From NCBI GenBank assembly GCA_046705285.1, contig JBJKQK010000091.1:1-55951 (forward strand): DNA of 55,951 nucleotides. Direction: 5' to 3'. This document shows, piece by piece, positions 25,865 to 34,152 of this stretch. Origin of the DNA: SCRD01 sp046705285. Lineage in GTDB: Bacteria; Acidobacteriota; Terriglobia; UBA7540. Each line of letters starts with the position of its first letter. Positions within the stretch are counted from its first letter, which is position 1. Below the pieces are notes generated by a model. The model searched no databases and was not told the origin of the DNA. It saw only the letters and a list, made by a program, of their open reading frames with translations. The translations under genes were made by a program, and so were the position numbers.

Positions 25865-27988
25865 TCAGGATTTCGGGTCGGCAAACTGGCTGAGGACCTG
25901 GCGGACTTTCACACCGAGCGCATAGGGAGAGAATGGCTTTTGGAGGAAGGCGCCGCTGGGATCGAGGACTTCATGGCGAACGATGGCGTCATCGCTATAG
26001 CCGGAGATGTAGAGAACCCGCACTCCCGGTCGGGCAAGGGCCACGCGGGCCGCGACTTCACACCCGCTCATCTGGGGCATCACAACGTCGGTCACCAAAA
26101 GGTGGATCGGTCCCAGGTACTGGCTGCTGAGGCTGAACACTTTCTCCGCGTTTGCAGCCTCCAACACATTGTATCCATATCGCTCCAAAGTTTCCCGGAT
26201 CAGCAGGCGAAGAGAATCTTCGTCTTCGGCAACCAGAACCGTCTCCGTCCCTATGAGTTCATCCGGCTCGAGCCTGTTTGTGAGGGGCGGTTGCTGTCCC
26301 TCCAATACGCATGGAAAATAGATTTTGAAGGTGCTGCCAACCCCCACCTCGCTGCAAACCCGCATGAAACCTTCGCTCTGCTTGACGATTCCATACACGG
26401 TGGCTAGCCCTAGCCCCGTTCCCTTGCCCGGCTCCTTCGTCGTAAAGAACGGCTCGAAGATATGCTTCTGCGTCTCCCGGTCCATACCTGTTCCCGTGTC
26501 GCTGACCGCGATCATCACGTAATGCCCTGTCACGCCCGGCGGATGGGAATGGCCATGGCTTTCATCAAACTCGATGTTCGCTGTTTCGATGGTCAGCTTG
26601 CCCCCACTGGGCATTGCATCCCGTGCGTTGACCACCAGGTTCATAATAATCTGCTCGACCTGGCCAGGATCGGCTTTGACCAGGTTCAAGTGGGCGTGCG
26701 GAATCGTCGAAAATTCGACGTCTTCTCCGATCAGCCTTTCGATCATCTTCCGGAGATTCTCAACGACGGTGTTCAAGTCCAGCACGCGTGGCGCCAGGAC
26801 TTGCTTGCGGCTGAAGGCCAGAAGCTGCCGCGTCAATATAGCAGCGCGTTCCCCTGCCTTCTTAATTTCCTCAATCTTGCCCCGTTGGTTCGCATCGATC
26901 AGCGACTCCCTCAGCAATAAATCACAGTAGCCCATGATGATTGTCAGAAGATTATTGAAGTCATGCGCGACGCCACCGGCCAGGCGCCCCACGGCTTCCA
27001 TTTTTTGCGACTGCCGGAGCTGTTCTCCCAGATTCTTTCTTTCGGTGACATCAATGGATACACCACCGACATAGTTTCTTCCCTTTCTGTCGCGAAAAGG
27101 GAACTTGATTGCCAGCCACTCTCTGGCTTCCTGCCCGGCCAACACAGTCCTTTCATATAACTCCATGGGCTGCCCCATTGCCAGGACACGTTTGTCAGTC
27201 GATGAAAGGTCCTTGGCGATTTCGACCGGCCATATATCAAAGACCGTTTTATCCATAACGTCAGAAGATGGCCTTCCAACGTACTTTTCAAAGGCACGGT
27301 TGACGAAGACATAGCGCCCTTTGTCGTCGCGCAGAAAGGCAACAACCGAACTGTGATTCATAAAGGCAGCGAAGCGCTCTTCGCTTTCCTGAAGAGCCTC
27401 CTGCACACTCTTCGATCGAGTAACGTCCTTCATAAAAGTGGCGTACCCACTGATTTCGCCGGCATCGTCACGAAGAATGAGGGCCGAGAGTTCGACGTCA
27501 ACCCATTTGCCCGACTTAGCTCGGCATCTAGCCTCGCCGGAATAACTGGCCCACTTAAGCAGGCTCTCCATTGTCCCGCCCGACTCATCCTTCCCGCCTT
27601 CCATGAAATAAGCGGCCGTTTTCCCCAGCAGTTCCTCGTCGGGGTAACCCAGCAAAGCCCTGTGGGCCGCGTTTTGCTCGATGATACGGCCGTCAGCGTC
27701 GTGGATGGCAATGCTTTCTCTTGTGCCGGAGAGGATTTGCTGATAGAACCGGAGGCAGCTTTCTGCCTCCGAGTTCTCCTTCGCGTTAGCGCAAGAGACA
27801 AGGTGTCTCTCCAGGCCTTTTTGTGGATGCAGATTGTCCGCAAAGGATGTGACATGGCCTCCAGGAGCTATTCCATTCGATTTTCTGCGTCGCAGGGACA
27901 GCACCGCGTTCTGAGCCTCCGTAAGCTGGAAGCGCAAGTTGTCGATTTCGAACAGAAGCTCTTTCTTGCTCCTGGTTTCGCTTTGCAT
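25865..27988 (-). CDS. PAS-domain hybrid histidine kinase
   Basis: About 707 residues, no membrane segment. Order: a short coiled coil (ELLFEIDNLRFQLTEAQNAVLSL), PAS 1 (about 84-190), PAS 2 (about 205-318), HisKA with the phospho-acceptor His342 in GGVAHDFNNLLTIIMGY, HATPase with NLVVNARDAMPSGG, DTGTGMD and GKGTGLGLATVYGIV, and a C-terminal receiver with phospho-acceptor Asp634 in LLVTDVVMPQMSG. It is thus a cytoplasmic sensor with an intramolecular receiver. I chose the ATG at 27988 because the upstream KaiB-like frame ends one base before it, implying translational coupling; a GTG at 28090 opens the same frame but would overlap that frame by 101 bases and has no Shine-Dalgarno sequence. Confidence 0.92.
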   Translation of the reverse strand: MQSETRSKKELLFEIDNLRFQLTEAQNAVLSLRRRKSNGIAPGGHVTSFADNLHPQKGLERHLVSCANAKENSEAESCLRFYQQILSGTRESIAIHDADGRIIEQNAAHRALLGYPDEELLGKTAAYFMEGGKDESGGTMESLLKWASYSGEARCRAKSGKWVDVELSALILRDDAGEISGYATFMKDVTRSKSVQEALQESEERFAAFMNHSSVVAFLRDDKGRYVFVNRAFEKYVGRPSSDVMDKTVFDIWPVEIAKDLSSTDKRVLAMGQPMELYERTVLAGQEAREWLAIKFPFRDRKGRNYVGGVSIDVTERKNLGEQLRQSQKMEAVGRLAGGVAHDFNNLLTIIMGYCDLLLRESLIDANQRGKIEEIKKAGERAAILTRQLLAFSRKQVLAPRVLDLNTVVENLRKMIERLIGEDVEFSTIPHAHLNLVKADPGQVEQIIMNLVVNARDAMPSGGKLTIETANIEFDESHGHSHPPGVTGHYVMIAVSDTGTGMDRETQKHIFEPFFTTKEPGKGTGLGLATVYGIVKQSEGFMRVCSEVGVGSTFKIYFPCVLEGQQPPLTNRLEPDELIGTETVLVAEDEDSLRLLIRETLERYGYNVLEAANAEKVFSLSSQYLGPIHLLVTDVVMPQMSGCEVAARVALARPGVRVLYISGYSDDAIVRHEVLDPSGAFLQKPFSPYALGVKVRQVLSQFADPKS

Positions 27989-27989
27989 C

Positions 27990-28301
27990 TCACTGGCCAA
28001 GGTTCGCCTGCGACCTCCCGTCACACAGAACCCGCCCGATACTTTCTGCGCTGGATAAATCGCCGACGATTCGCAGAACGGGCAATTCACGGATCAGCAC
28101 TGGAGCGGCGGCAACCTGAGCAACTTCCAACGCCTCTGGGTCGTGGCAAACCTTAACAACTCGCAAGGTCTAACCCTCTTTCAAAAGCCCATCGTGCGCA
28201 AGTTTCAAACAGACGATGGCCTGCGCGGATGTCGGTGTCACTCCGCCGACCTACAGGCAGAGAACAGGCTTTTGTCCGGCTGGTTGAGCCGCAGACTGCA
28301 T
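27990..28301 (-). pseudogene. KaiB-like protein frame interrupted by two amber codons
   Basis: A 104-codon frame that, ignoring two TAG codons, reads through as a KaiB/thioredoxin-like protein. After a short N-terminus comes KPVLCL-TAG-VGGVTPTSAQAI, then LLKEG-TAG-TLRVVKV, then VAAAPVLIRELP and LRIVGDLSS. KaiB has LYVAGNTPNS and YALKVIDV at the first two places and ATPTL...IIGDLSD at the third, so both TAG codons (28251-28253 and 28170-28172) fall where KaiB has tyrosine. There is no frameshift. The TGA (27990-27992) ends one base before the kinase ATG. AAGGG lies about 10 bases before the chosen ATG at 28301; another ATG is at 28325. Other genes here end in TAG, so a genome-wide reassignment is unlikely. 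Most likely a recent pseudogene, otherwise readthrough or a sequence error. Confidence 0.7.
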
Positions 28302-28738
28302 GCTGCGATCACCCTTCCCTTCCATATCTCTCACAATTGAATCCCGGGTCGCCGGTTGCACCGAGCAGCAACTCGACTTCGCACCTGATCCAACTTGTCT
28401 CTGAGAAATGATTTTCCCACGGCAGCGCGAGCGGCAAATGTCAAAGGGACTTCCTCGGGAAAGCCCTGGCCCGCTGCAGTTCTTTCACCTCTCACCTCGG
28501 ATTCATCCAGACCGAAGAATTTCACAGGCTGCCCCACCGCAAGGCTACTGTTCCCGGACTTCTCACTCCGAGCCTCTGTCCCTTTCGTGCGGAGCGTCAA
28601 ACCGTGCCGCCAGAACACCCAGAGGACTTATCGGCTGGAAAAACCAACGCTTTAGTGCACGTTGGTAAATCGTTCCCAAGTAGACAACACAGGACCAGCC
28701 GTTTACACTCGACGGGTGACGCGAAAGGAGCCAGGAAT
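28302..28738. other. 437-base region between the KaiB-like frame and the formamidase gene
   Basis: Divergent promoters for both sides should lie here. A minus-strand open frame (28331-28618, about 95 codons) ends just upstream of the KaiB-like frame, but it has no recognisable domain, so I do not call it a gene. No clear repeat or RNA was seen. Confidence 0.45.
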
Positions 28739-29731
28739 ATGATGAAACGTGTTGAAAGAAGTCTCGATGCTCTGAAGTATACATTCGATTTCCGGCATTC
28801 TCCCGTTCTGCAGGTTGAACAGGACGAGACATTCGTCCTGGAGACCGAAGACGCTCCCTCCGGAACTTATCGCAAGCCGGAAGACGCCGCGCACCTGCTG
28901 GACGCCTGGTATCTGAGCTCCTCGCCGTCCATGTCCAACCCGGTCACAGGGCCTGTCTACATTCGAGGCGCCGAGCCTGGAGACACTCTCGTTGTCGACA
29001 TCGAAAAGCTGGAACTGGATGGTCAGAGCGCCACCTACTGGCGTCCTGGACACAAACCGCTGGGCGACTCTGTGCGATGGAAGGATTTGAGTGCTCCGAT
29101 GCTTGCGATTGGACGGCACGAAAAAGGCGAAGTAATTCTCGACGAAGCTGTCACCTGGGAAAATGGCGACGCTCGTCGCCACACGCTGGGGCTGCGGTTT
29201 CCCCAATCGCCGTTTATCGGTACGATCGCCGTGGCTCCAGAGCGCGAGGTCGCGACTTCAGGCCTCGGACAGGGAAGTTGGGGCGGCAACATGGACGTTC
29301 GAGACATACGCCCGGGCACCCACATCCTGATCCCTTGTTATCACCAGGGCGCACTGCTCTACATCGGGGATGTCCACGCCTGCCAGGGAGATACCGAATT
29401 CTATGGAACCGCCATGGAAACCAGAAGTTCTGTCACTTTGCGCTGCCGGTTAATCAAGGGAAAACGCAAATCATACGTGCGCCTCGAAAAGGAAAAGAGT
29501 CTGATCTCACTGGCCTGTGCCAAACCGCTGGAAGAGGCAGTTTGGCGCGCCAGCATCCAATTGATGGAATGGCTGATCGAAGACTACGGCTGTTCCGAAC
29601 GCATGGCCTACCTGCTGCTCGGCGTCAATCCCGATTTTCGTGTGAATATCTACCAGATGGCCTCGATCGCCAGCCTGCAGTACACGGCTGGCGCGGAAAT
29701 CCTGAAAAAGTCGATTCCGGGTATGCGCTGA
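28739..29731 (+). CDS. Acetamidase/formamidase family protein
   Basis: About 330 residues. It has the family hallmarks: SNPVTGPVYIRGAEPGDTLVVDIEKLEL near the N-terminus, GSWGGNMDVRDI in the middle, GALLYIGDVHACQGDTEF with the conserved His and Asp/Glu, and SIASLQYTAG-type C-terminal sequence. These enzymes hydrolyse formamide or short amides to ammonia and the acid. The ATG at 28739 has AAGGAG 8 bases upstream, which fixes the start; the longer open frame from 28604 is not needed. It stands as a single gene on the plus strand. Confidence 0.9.
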   Translation: MMKRVERSLDALKYTFDFRHSPVLQVEQDETFVLETEDAPSGTYRKPEDAAHLLDAWYLSSSPSMSNPVTGPVYIRGAEPGDTLVVDIEKLELDGQSATYWRPGHKPLGDSVRWKDLSAPMLAIGRHEKGEVILDEAVTWENGDARRHTLGLRFPQSPFIGTIAVAPEREVATSGLGQGSWGGNMDVRDIRPGTHILIPCYHQGALLYIGDVHACQGDTEFYGTAMETRSSVTLRCRLIKGKRKSYVRLEKEKSLISLACAKPLEEAVWRASIQLMEWLIEDYGCSERMAYLLLGVNPDFRVNIYQMASIASLQYTAGAEILKKSIPGMR

Positions 29732-29953
29732 GTGCGGCGGGGTCAGGCACAATCCCGAAGATCAACATTTTGTCCACTCTCGCCGCAATTGAAATCGGGA
29801 CCACCCTCTGCGCACCACCCAAAGGGCACATTGCGAGTGCAACCTATTGGCGAAGGACATCCAACGATCGCGGCTTTTGGGGGTGGAGGCCGTTTTTGAC
29901 CGCACAACCCACCACTTTTTAGGGCACTAGAAAAACCAAATTAAGGAGGCAGT

Positions 29954-31174
29954 ATGCGAAGGGGGATTTCTTCTCGCGTTCTCTTGCTAGTAGTGTTTAT
30001 ATCCGCTTTTATGCTGACCGGATGTGGCGGAAATTCCACAGGAAACAATTCTGCCATGCTGCAGGCGCAAAGGCCGTCAGCGTCGGAATACACACAGGTT
30101 AATCTGGTTTCGAGCAGCTCTACCTACGCTACCGCAAAAGTTTACGATAGTAATCTGGTTAATCCCTGGGGAATTGCTAACGGCCCCACGACCCCGATCT
30201 GGGTCGCAAACCAGGCCACCAGCACGTCCACTGTTTACTCTATCGACAACATCGAAAATGGGGGAGTGTCGCCGCTCCTGGTCGTTAATATTGCTAAAAC
30301 GGCGACGGCAGGAATGCAGGGTCCCACAGGCATTGTCTTTAACCCGGCCCAGGCCAGCGGCGATTTTATGATTCCGATGTCGGGGGGCGGCACTGTCCCC
30401 GCGTTCTACATCTTTGACAATCTGAACGGTACGATTTCATGCTGGAATAAGCTCAGTTCCGTCGGGCCTGCCAAGACATATATTGCTGTCACCACTCCGG
30501 GCGCCATGTACAAGGGGCTGGCCGCTGCGATGATTAACGACTCGTGGTATCTCTTTGCGGCGGATGCTACGCCAATGGGCGGCGTCAGGGTTTTCGACAG
30601 TTCTTTCCACGAAGTCACCGGCACACCCCTCGTTTCCAGTCCTTTCATCGACCCGGATTTGCCTGCCTTGCCCGCAAAGTCGGACGCTGTCTGGACCACC
30701 TTTAACATTGAGAATGACGGCGCAAACCTCTTCGTAACCTTCGCCCCTATTCCAGTGACCGGCGGCCATCCCATTCTAAACAGTGATGCCGGTGTGGTCG
30801 CGGAGTTCACAACCACCGGAAAGTTTGTGCGCAATGTGATTGTGAACGCATGGGGCACCTCCGGCCGGCTTGACGATCCCTGGGGAATCGTCATGGCTCC
30901 TGGCGAATTCGGCAAGTACAGCGATGCCCTTCTTGTCGGCAACTTCGGAAATGGAGAAATCCTTGCCTACCGGCCAAACTCAGACGGCATGTTCCAATTC
31001 GAAGGAACTTTGGATGGCACGAATGGCGCGCCCTTCATGGAAGGTCGGTTGTGGGACCTCGCGTTTGGCAATGGCGTGGATGGTGCAGATCCGCACACTC
31101 TTTACCTCACGACCGGCGGTCCTGATCCCACCGCCGACGGACTGTTCGCTGCGATTACGCCGGCAAAATCATGA
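29954..31174 (+). CDS. Secreted beta-propeller-like lipoprotein (TIGR03118-type)
   Basis: A 406-residue exported protein. The N-terminus is a lipoprotein signal: RVLLLVVFISAFMLTGCGG, with the lipobox LTGC. The mature part shows repeated blade-like stretches: VNPWGIANGPTTPIWVANQ, TGIVFNP, AMINDSWYLFAADA and DDPWGIVMAPGEFG, then LLVGNFGNGEILAYRP. These are typical of the TIGR03118 family, which is widespread in soil bacteria and has no assigned function. AAGGAGG lies 4 bases before the ATG. It is probably anchored in the outer membrane or periplasm. Confidence 0.85.
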   Translation: MRRGISSRVLLLVVFISAFMLTGCGGNSTGNNSAMLQAQRPSASEYTQVNLVSSSSTYATAKVYDSNLVNPWGIANGPTTPIWVANQATSTSTVYSIDNIENGGVSPLLVVNIAKTATAGMQGPTGIVFNPAQASGDFMIPMSGGGTVPAFYIFDNLNGTISCWNKLSSVGPAKTYIAVTTPGAMYKGLAAAMINDSWYLFAADATPMGGVRVFDSSFHEVTGTPLVSSPFIDPDLPALPAKSDAVWTTFNIENDGANLFVTFAPIPVTGGHPILNSDAGVVAEFTTTGKFVRNVIVNAWGTSGRLDDPWGIVMAPGEFGKYSDALLVGNFGNGEILAYRPNSDGMFQFEGTLDGTNGAPFMEGRLWDLAFGNGVDGADPHTLYLTTGGPDPTADGLFAAITPAKS

Positions 31175-31241
31175 AGCAAGCAGCTCGACAACCATTAACC
31201 CCAGGCAGAGCAACTGAAGGACGAAACGGCTCTGACGAAAA

Positions 31242-31273
31242 GCCGCAGATCGCGAATCTTCACGGCCTGCGGC
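31242..31273. terminator. Possible hairpin after the TIGR03118-type gene
   Basis: A 7-bp perfect stem GCCGCAG/CTGCGGC with an 18-base loop lies 68 bases after the stop. Only a short CTTTC follows. A weak terminator at best. Confidence 0.25.
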
Positions 31274-31361
31274 CTTTCACGGGGAACCGGGCGCACGGGC
31301 GAGTCCATTCTTGCGCATGATCAGCATTCAATAGTTTGTCAGAACAAGTAATCCAATAGAG

Positions 31362-31437
31362 TGGGGTGAGCGACGGGGTTCGAACCCGCGACATCCAGAT
31401 CCACAGTCTGGCGCTCTACCAGCTGAGCTACGCTCAC
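31362..31437 (-). tRNA. tRNA-His (GTG anticodon)
   Basis: The minus strand folds as a complete tRNA: acceptor GTGAGCG/CGCTCAC, D arm with AGCTCAGCTGGTAGAGC, anticodon arm CCAGACTGTGGATCTGG with anticodon GTG, and T arm GCGGGTTCGAACCCCGT. The discriminator is C73, as expected for tRNA-His, CCA is encoded, and the base before position 1 (31438) is the extra G-1 characteristic of tRNA-His. Confidence 0.98.
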
Positions 31438-31454
31438 CGCAAGGTGGGAAAACC

Positions 31455-31482
31455 ATTATATTCTAGCACGCCATCCCGACAA
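31455..31482 (-). promoter_or_regulatory. sigma70-type promoter of tRNA-His
   Basis: Minus strand: TTGTCG (31482-31477), a 16-base spacer and a perfect TATAAT (31460-31455), 17 bases before the tRNA. Confidence 0.65.
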
Positions 31483-31715
31483 TGACCCGGCGAAGCGCCC
31501 AAACACCAAGCACCGTCGCCACAATTGCCTTTTCCCATAGCAGGACAATGCCAAGGACTGAGTGCACTCCGTGATCCACAGGTATCAATGTAGCGTCCCT
31601 CAGTAAGGTGCGTTGAGTGTTTTCAGAACACGCGACACGCACGTGAACTGGTTCCAGAAAGGCACGGGTCGGCAGGCCAGGAAGCGAACGCTGCACTGCA
31701 AATGCAGCTCTTCTC

Positions 31716-32225
31716 TCAATGCGTGATCAGGATTTTCTTGTCGTTCTTATTGAGCGGAATTTCCTGAAGTTCGACCGGATGCTGGCAGCACATGCAGGGT
31801 CCGGGTTCGAGGGCCACAATGTTGCAAGTCTCGCAATAGTAGCGGATGCGGTAAAGCTCTCCGTGGTGAATGGTATTCAATTCCTCCACCTGGAAATTCC
31901 CGTCCTTGCGAAACCAGCCTTTCAGCCGGACTTCGTCGTTGCGCAACCGCTTGTCCTCAAGCGTGGCAAAAAGGTACTGGTTGCGCCCGGCAAGCGGGTA
32001 TTCCTTGGCGGCAGTTTTCACCACCGGTCCGGTTCCCTCGATAAAAAGCAGTTTCCCATACAGGGTCTGCTCCGGGGTATTGGTATCAGCCGCTCGGGCT
32101 GGAAGTGCGGCAAAAAACAGTGCAACTCCACACAACGCAAGAGCCGCGATATTTTTGCGGCGCACACGTAAGGCCTGTGGCCCCGATTGGATCACGCCCG
32201 GAAAAAACTTGCCCCAAGGTTTCAT
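31716..32225 (-). CDS. Exported protein with C-terminal cysteine cluster, unknown function
   Basis: About 169 residues. A signal peptide follows a basic N-region: NIAALALCGVALFFAALPARAAD. The mature part has GTGPVVKTAAKEYPLAG and DEVRLKGWFRKDGNFQVEEL, then ends with CETCNIVALEPGPCMCCQHPVELQE, which contains CxxC and CxCC. The cluster could bind a metal such as zinc, but that is inference. The ATG at 32225 has AAGGA 8 bases upstream. Two further secreted-protein genes lie upstream on the same strand. Confidence 0.8.
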   Translation of the reverse strand: MKPWGKFFPGVIQSGPQALRVRRKNIAALALCGVALFFAALPARAADTNTPEQTLYGKLLFIEGTGPVVKTAAKEYPLAGRNQYLFATLEDKRLRNDEVRLKGWFRKDGNFQVEELNTIHHGELYRIRYYCETCNIVALEPGPCMCCQHPVELQEIPLNKNDKKILITH

Positions 32226-32268
32226 GGCGTTGTTCCTTACTCCCTGTCGCCCCAAAAGCTACCTCGGA

Positions 32269-32940
32269 CTATTCGCCTTGATATTGCCCGACCAGCACAA
32301 TCGCCAAAGGCAACTTTGCCCCACCGACTTCGGCCTGCTCCTGCAGAGCCCAGTCTTGAGAATAGTCCTGGAAAACCGCAGGGAAAGTTTTATCCGAATC
32401 ACTGACCGGATCCATCATCATGATAGCGGGATGACCGGTATCGGTGGCTTCCCGGCTGAGCTTGACACAATCGTTGAAGGATATTGGCGCAGTGCCGCCC
32501 GGGTCCTTCGCTGCCGGTATCAGCAGGACAAAATCTCGATATTGGCTCACGCCCATATGGTTCCCGTTTTCCGGGATCAACTCATATCGCAGGGTGTAGT
32601 ACCCGGCCTTAACAGGCTGTCCACGATAGTCTTTCGCATTCTCGGGAAACTGGATAACCCCGACAAGCGAACCCTGGGCAATCTTGCCATAAAGTACGTT
32701 GCCTTCCGTGTCGGGATTTTTCGCAAGTGTAAAATCCTCGCGGAGCCACACATTGCACAGCACCTTGCCTGAGCCGTTCAACAGGCTTTCTCCCTGGGCC
32801 TGGAGAAGACCTTTAACAGCTTGGGTGACCTCTCCCCCGGGCAGCCCCGATTTTGTCTCGAGTTTGTAAGTGCCTTGTGCAAAAGCAGCAACACTCACCG
32901 CCAGACATGAGGCGAGTGAAAAAACTACGAACCGTCGCAT
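32269..32940 (-). CDS. Secreted protein of unknown function
   Basis: A 223-residue exported protein with a signal peptide (VVFSLASCLAVSVAAFAQG). The mature part contains DFTLAKNPDTEGNVLYGKIAQGSLVG, then AGYYTLRYELIPENGNHMGVSQYRDFVLLIPA, which reads like a beta-rich domain. Such proteins are frequent in Acidobacteriota genomes but I cannot assign a function. GGAGG lies 6 bases before the ATG. It precedes the Cys-cluster protein gene by 43 bases, so the two may be cotranscribed. Confidence 0.85.
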   Translation of the reverse strand: MRRFVVFSLASCLAVSVAAFAQGTYKLETKSGLPGGEVTQAVKGLLQAQGESLLNGSGKVLCNVWLREDFTLAKNPDTEGNVLYGKIAQGSLVGVIQFPENAKDYRGQPVKAGYYTLRYELIPENGNHMGVSQYRDFVLLIPAAKDPGGTAPISFNDCVKLSREATDTGHPAIMMMDPVSDSDKTFPAVFQDYSQDWALQEQAEVGGAKLPLAIVLVGQYQGE

Positions 32941-33054
32941 ATTGAACCTCCGTAGTCACGCGTCAGAATTTCAGGCAGGGAAACGGGAAGCAGACGCACT
33001 TCCCACATCCCGTTTCGCAAACCTGGTCTTGCGACGGTGTCAACCGCGCCAGTA

Positions 33055-33726
33055 TCAGTCGGAAAACTTTCCAACGAAAGCGCTTCGGCCGTCGCGATTG
33101 TTCCAGACAACGCCCAGCCCTTTGCCATTGAACGCGTCTTCACGCGCAAAGGCAGGCATCGATTGGTTAACCTTAGTGAGGGGCGGATAATACACCGTCT
33201 CGTTGCCGCAGATAATATCTCCCCTGCAGAGCGCTCTTGTTTTCACCATAGCAAGGTTGCCGGCTCTCAGAACGTCTATCCCTTGATCCGACCCTTTCCC
33301 AACTTCCAGGCTGATCGGAGCCTCGTCCACGCGAACCACATGCCCCAGCAACTTCCCTGCCCGCGCGCTGGCAAAAGTCTCCAACGCTTTGCGCTGCTGC
33401 GGCGTCGCGTTCTGGTCGAGAATCAATACCGACTCACTCGGATAAGGCGAGTGGAAAGGATCTCCGAGGGTTCCACTTGCCTTGACTACCGCAACCACGG
33501 CCAACCCGCTCAGGTCGGTTCCCTCCCAGCTTCCCCTGGTGATTTTCCAAGCCAGAATCGCACGCTTTCCTGTCAGGTCAACCTGCGAACTGGCAAAGCA
33601 AGGCCCCGTCCATACATCCGCGTTTCTTACCTCCAGATAATCGCCTGTAATGGCGGCTTTACTGGGAACTACCGCCAGCCCCACAAGGACTAAAGCGGCC
33701 AGGCTCGTCCATAGAATCTTGCGCAT
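33055..33726 (-). CDS. Secreted DUF1326-type protein
   Basis: A 223-residue protein with a signal peptide (ILWTSLAALVLVGLAVVPSKAA). It begins with ITGDYLEVRNADVWTGPCFASSQ, the GDYLE...C start that marks DUF1326, followed by RAILAWKITRGSWEGTDLSGL. The family has no known biochemical role. A ribosome binding site AGGAGG precedes the ATG. It lies 114 bases upstream of the previous secreted-protein gene on the same strand. Confidence 0.8.
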   Translation of the reverse strand: MRKILWTSLAALVLVGLAVVPSKAAITGDYLEVRNADVWTGPCFASSQVDLTGKRAILAWKITRGSWEGTDLSGLAVVAVVKASGTLGDPFHSPYPSESVLILDQNATPQQRKALETFASARAGKLLGHVVRVDEAPISLEVGKGSDQGIDVLRAGNLAMVKTRALCRGDIICGNETVYYPPLTKVNQSMPAFAREDAFNGKGLGVVWNNRDGRSAFVGKFSD

Positions 33727-33931
33727 ATGCCCTCCTTATGCTGCATTTGCGTCGCCCCATTCGATGAGGATATTTTAGCTCAGGAATGAAAACCCCATCA
33801 AGCCTATGATGCACCAGGTGGGGTGACAAGTTACGAGGATTCTTGCTTGCACAGGTGGGCATGCGCCTAAATCCAGCCTGAGTGCGCACTCGCGCTCTGG
33901 GATTTCGGCAGGGAGGTGAATTATCAATAGC

Positions 33932-34150
33932 TTATAGAGCGTCGTAGCAGCCGCGCCCCGGTTTGCAGCTCTCGGGGTCTGCGACCTGGCCGTCCGGCCC
34001 CAGACAGTTGAAGGTGTGGACGCACCAGTAGATGCCGCTGCTCATGCTGGGGATCCTGGGATCAGGTTCGGCCTGGACGAACATTTCCTTAGAGTGAAGG
34101 CAACGGCACGCTGCGTGGCTGATAGTATTCAGATTCAAAGGTTCTGGCAT
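33932..34150 (-). CDS. Small cysteine-rich protein, last gene of the Mo-hydroxylase operon
   Basis: A 72-residue protein with six cysteines (C15, C17, C43, C49, C62, C68). It has CRCLHS, then YWCVHTFNCLGPDGQV and CKPGRGCYDAL. No signal peptide or membrane segment is visible. The six Cys and several His suggest a metal-binding or disulfide-rich knob, which is inference. The ATG at 34150 has GGAG 10 bases upstream; a GTG at 34156 overlaps the stop of the FAD-subunit gene. The immediate junction with that gene argues for cotranscription with the hydroxylase. I do not recognise the family. Confidence 0.7.
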   Translation of the reverse strand: MPEPLNLNTISHAACRCLHSKEMFVQAEPDPRIPSMSSGIYWCVHTFNCLGPDGQVADPESCKPGRGCYDAL

Positions 34151-34152
34151 AA

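Noticed and set aside
28004..28090. N-terminal extension of the hybrid kinase from GTG 28090, with CPFC
   Set aside because: It overlaps the KaiB-like frame by about 100 bases in another frame, has no Shine-Dalgarno sequence, and the apparent CPFC pair is likely chance.
28170..28253. Genome-wide reassignment of TAG to tyrosine
   Set aside because: Several unrelated genes in the window end at TAG with no sensible continuation, so TAG acts as a stop codon here.
28331..28618. Minus-strand frame of about 95 codons ending just before the KaiB-like frame
   Set aside because: No recognisable motif or good ribosome binding site. The position is suggestive, but the evidence is too thin for a gene call.
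31463..31696. Minus-strand frame of 77 codons next to tRNA-His
   Set aside because: It overlaps the tRNA promoter region and shows no protein-like pattern.
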